Source: Thermoplasmata archaeon (lineage in GTDB: Archaea; Thermoplasmatota; Thermoplasmata; Thermoplasmatales; Thermoplasmataceae). Taken from it: a stretch of DNA of 7,617 bases. Of this stretch, positions 5,734-7,617 are shown in pieces; positions within the stretch are counted from its first letter, which is position 1; each line of letters begins with the position of its first letter. Position numbers and translations under genes: made by a program. The notes beneath the pieces were generated by a model. It saw only the letters and a list, made by a program, of their open reading frames with translations. It was not told the origin of the DNA and made no database searches. The stretch covers positions 1 to 7,617 of the forward strand of contig JAKAAE010000074.1 of NCBI GenBank assembly GCA_021797225.1, given 5' to 3'.

Positions 5734-7145
5734 ATCAAATCCTCCGTGAAATCTATTTTTAAAATATATCTTTTCTTGATAAGTACATAGGCAATGGCAC
5801 ATATCCCATACGCCAGAATTATCAGCGGCCCCAGATCAATAGGAAATGTTAGTGAAACCACGGAATAATAAATGGCAAGCACTACAATTATAGTGGATAT
5901 TGATGGCATAATAATATGTGTTGATGCCTTTTTCCATGTGCGATTTCCCTCACTACGGAATTTTGAATAGAGGGAAAAGTTGAGCATAACATGGATTACC
6001 AGTGTTGTTACAGTGCTGACCGTGGCAAAAAATAGGAAATCATCAAAAAAGCCGTTGAAGAAACCTCCCTCAGCATAATAGAAGGCAAGCGATGAAATTC
6101 CGGCCAGAATGGCAAATATAAGTGTTATATACCCGAGGGCTACGTGCGGCGACCTGTTCTTATCATGTATGCCTGAAAGCCTTGATGGAATTATCTTATC
6201 CCTGGCCATTGCATAAATATTCCTTGAAAGGGCCGTTGCCATGGTCACAAACAGCGGATATACCACAAAGAAGTTCAGGATAAAGAATATTCCCTGCGGC
6301 ACACTGCCGAATCTTGAAACTATGACGAATCCCGGGTAAATGCTGTTGCTGAATGATGCCATTGCGTTGATGCCCCAGCCTGCCACCATTGCATAGGAAC
6401 CCAGAAGGTATATTGCACCCATGATGAGTATAATGGCAAGAACTGCCTTTCCTATGGATTTCCTTGCTGCACGCGCTTCTTCCCCAAGTGGCACTATTGA
6501 ACCGAATCCGGCAAATGAGAGGTAACTTCCAGTGATAAATCCAAGGAATACTCCCTTGATTCCGACACCGTAGGCAGTGAATGGAAGAAACCCTATCTTT
6601 GGCGAGGTAATTATTATTGCTATGGATATGGAAACAACGAAAACTATCTGGATTACATTAGCTATAATTTGGGTTTTATAAGATAGTTTTATTCCCTTGT
6701 AGACCACATAAAACGCAGGGATTGAAATAAGAATAATATAGAGGTATCCTATGGAGTCCGGTATATTCAGGCCTGTTACATATCCCAGTGTTGGAGAAAA
6801 TGTAAGGACATAATAGCTGAGAATGAAGAGGAGGTTTGCAAATTCATAGAGTATGTATAAAAAAGCAGCAAAAGAACCAGCGGTCATTCCGATTCCGTTG
6901 CCAATATATCCATAATACCCCCTGGCGCTGGCCATCTTTTTGGAGTATTGGTATATAGAATTACCTGCAAGGAGCGAGGCAAGAAGACCTATTATAAATG
7001 ACAGGGGCGTTGCTCCCAGTGCAAATGCAGCGGCACCCAATATAGATCCTCCGAATATGCCTATAGGCGACAGTTGCCCCATTGCCTGGAATACGAGACC
7101 TCCTGTGCTTACAGAATTCCTGCTTAAACTTTTAACATCTTCCAT
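5730..7145 (-). CDS. APC-superfamily amino-acid permease
   Basis: The 471-residue protein is almost entirely hydrophobic helices, about 12, with no signal peptide, as in amino acid-polyamine-organocation transporters. Family landmarks are the glycine-rich first helix (AMGQLSPIGIFGGSILG, 21-37) and SARGYYGYIGNGIG (73-86). The cytoplasmic loop PLGEEARAARKSIGKAV (219-235) corresponds to the conserved GEExxxPxRxxxxA signature after helix 6. ALSRNIYAMARDKIIP (305-320) is the R-x-x-x-A-M-A-R-D motif after helix 8. It should import an amino acid with protons or sodium across the cytoplasmic membrane, but specificity cannot be read from sequence. The ATG at 7145 has a TATA-like box 25 bases upstream, so the mRNA may be leaderless. 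The last four bases overlap the aminotransferase start. The length is normal and I see no defects. Confidence 0.92.
   Translation of the reverse strand: MEDVKSLSRNSVSTGGLVFQAMGQLSPIGIFGGSILGAAAFALGATPLSFIIGLLASLLAGNSIYQYSKKMASARGYYGYIGNGIGMTAGSFAAFLYILYEFANLLFILSYYVLTFSPTLGYVTGLNIPDSIGYLYIILISIPAFYVVYKGIKLSYKTQIIANVIQIVFVVSISIAIIITSPKIGFLPFTAYGVGIKGVFLGFITGSYLSFAGFGSIVPLGEEARAARKSIGKAVLAIILIMGAIYLLGSYAMVAGWGINAMASFSNSIYPGFVIVSRFGSVPQGIFFILNFFVVYPLFVTMATALSRNIYAMARDKIIPSRLSGIHDKNRSPHVALGYITLIFAILAGISSLAFYYAEGGFFNGFFDDFLFFATVSTVTTLVIHVMLNFSLYSKFRSEGNRTWKKASTHIIMPSISTIIVVLAIYYSVVSLTFPIDLGPLIILAYGICAIAYVLIKKRYILKIDFTEDLI
5739..5743 (-). promoter_or_regulatory. Shine-Dalgarno site GGAGG that sets the aminotransferase start
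   Basis: GGAGG on the minus strand lies inside the last codons of the permease and five bases before the ATG at 5733. It supports translation coupling of the internal gene and the choice of the short start. It contrasts with the apparently leaderless first gene of the operon. Confidence 0.7.
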
Positions 7146-7165
7146 TAGAAAATAAAATGTAATAC

Positions 7166-7173
7166 ATATTTAA
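7166..7173 (-). promoter_or_regulatory. Probable TATA box for the permease operon
   Basis: Minus-strand TTAAATAT is centred about 24-25 bases before the ATG at 7145, implying transcription that begins at the start codon. It lies within the divergent region shared with the Lrp-type gene. Confidence 0.45.
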
Positions 7174-7255
7174 CAGTTATTAAAAAAACTTGCTCTATAT
7201 TTTTAATAAATTAAAATAATTTGTTTGAAAACTTCCATTAATCACAAAAAAATCA

Positions 7256-7265
7256 AAAATATTTT
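7256..7265 (+). promoter_or_regulatory. TATA-like palindrome AAAATATTTT before the Lrp-type gene
   Basis: This perfect 10-base palindrome is centred about 28 bases before the ATG at 7289, the right place for a TATA box of a nearly leaderless mRNA. Lrp-type dimers bind short A/T-centred palindromes, so the same site could serve autorepression. A/T-only palindromes are common by chance in such DNA. Confidence 0.4.
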
Positions 7266-7288
7266 AAACACGTCCATACTGTGTTTGT

Positions 7289-7617
7289 ATGCAAATAGAA
7301 ATTTCAACGGTTGATAGATCAATAATAAAACTGCTCGTCATGAATAGCAGGATAACTGTCAGGGAAATATCCCGGGAAATAGCCATATCACAACCAACTG
7401 TCAAGAAACGGATAAAGCACATGGTTGATTCCGGCATAATAGAGAATTTCGTCTGCAACATAGATATGGCAAGATTCGGATACAACCTCTCATTTATCAC
7501 AATGGTAAGGATTGTCAATGCGAACAATTCTGAAAAAATCGCGCATAAACTCATGAAAATAAAGGAAATTTCATCTGTTGACATGATAACAGGTGAGTAC
7601 GACCTTCTCCTGAGGGG
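7289..7617 (+). CDS. Lrp/AsnC-family transcription regulator (3' truncated by window)
   Basis: The first 109 codons are present and the gene continues past the right edge. Residues 6-50 form the AsnC-type winged helix-turn-helix: STVDRSIIKLLVMNSRIT, then VREISREIAISQPTVKKRIK with the recognition helix SQPTVKKRIKHM, then SGIIENFVCNIDMARFGY linking to the effector domain. The C-terminal part begins the RAM/AsnC ligand-binding fold (LSFITMVRIV), and KIKEISSVDMITGEYDLLLR matches its conserved V-x-x-x-x-x-TGxYDLLL strand-turn, where amino-acid effectors bind at the dimer interface. Such proteins sense amino acids and act as local or global regulators. The gene points away from the permease and aminotransferase operon and shares its promoter region, so that operon is the likely target. 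The start is chosen from the TATA spacing and domain length. Confidence 0.9.
   Translation, partial: MQIEISTVDRSIIKLLVMNSRITVREISREIAISQPTVKKRIKHMVDSGIIENFVCNIDMARFGYNLSFITMVRIVNANNSEKIAHKLMKIKEISSVDMITGEYDLLLR

Noticed and set aside
5734..5802. Upstream start giving a 395-residue PLP enzyme
   Set aside because: The added residues (MCHCLCTYQEK...) are unlike the family N-terminus and derive from the permease coding region; GGAGG and the ATGA overlap favour 5733.
7146..7288. Riboswitch or attenuator before the permease
   Set aside because: The permease appears leaderless and the region is A/T-only without paired GC-containing stems.

Overview
The window looks like an AT-rich archaeal chromosome, most probably from the Thermoplasmatales (Ferroplasma, Acidiplasma or Thermoplasma relatives). 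This rests on three things. Arg and Ile codons are mostly AGG/AGA and ATA. A/T-only TATA-like boxes sit about 25 bases upstream of start codons, which implies leaderless mRNAs. The gene set is an Lrp/AsnC regulator, an APC permease and tnpB-type and DDE insertion sequences. The lineage is an inference, not a proven assignment.

Layout. Bases 3-206 are the 3' end of an AMP-forming acyl-CoA synthetase. Bases 270-1202 encode a 310-residue soluble protein that I do not recognise. Bases 1206-4145 are a pile of mobile DNA with the order of events still visible. A degenerate tnpB remnant (3659-4145, minus) lies there. A DDE insertion sequence (1214-3572) landed between it and the 310-aa gene, making the 8-bp duplication ATGGTATG. 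Its transposase gene (minus strand, parts 3118-3501 and 1230-1676) was then split by an IS3-like element (about 1677-3115, plus). The orfB of that IS3-like element is in turn broken by about 150-190 bp of unrelated DNA near 2405-2562. Bases 4150-4395 hold a frameshifted coding remnant of unknown origin, and 4396-4614 is AT-rich non-coding DNA.

The intact right-hand part is a metabolic unit. A 12-helix-type amino-acid permease (5730-7145, minus) overlaps a class V PLP-dependent aminotransferase or lyase-like enzyme (4615-5733, minus) by four bases (ATGA). A divergent Lrp/AsnC regulator (7289 to the window end, plus) shares the 143-bp promoter region. The simplest reading is an amino-acid uptake and catabolism operon controlled by its neighbouring regulator, with the substrate unknown.

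I found no CRISPR array, tRNA or rRNA. The most unusual feature is the layered insertion history, not a new defence or regulatory system.
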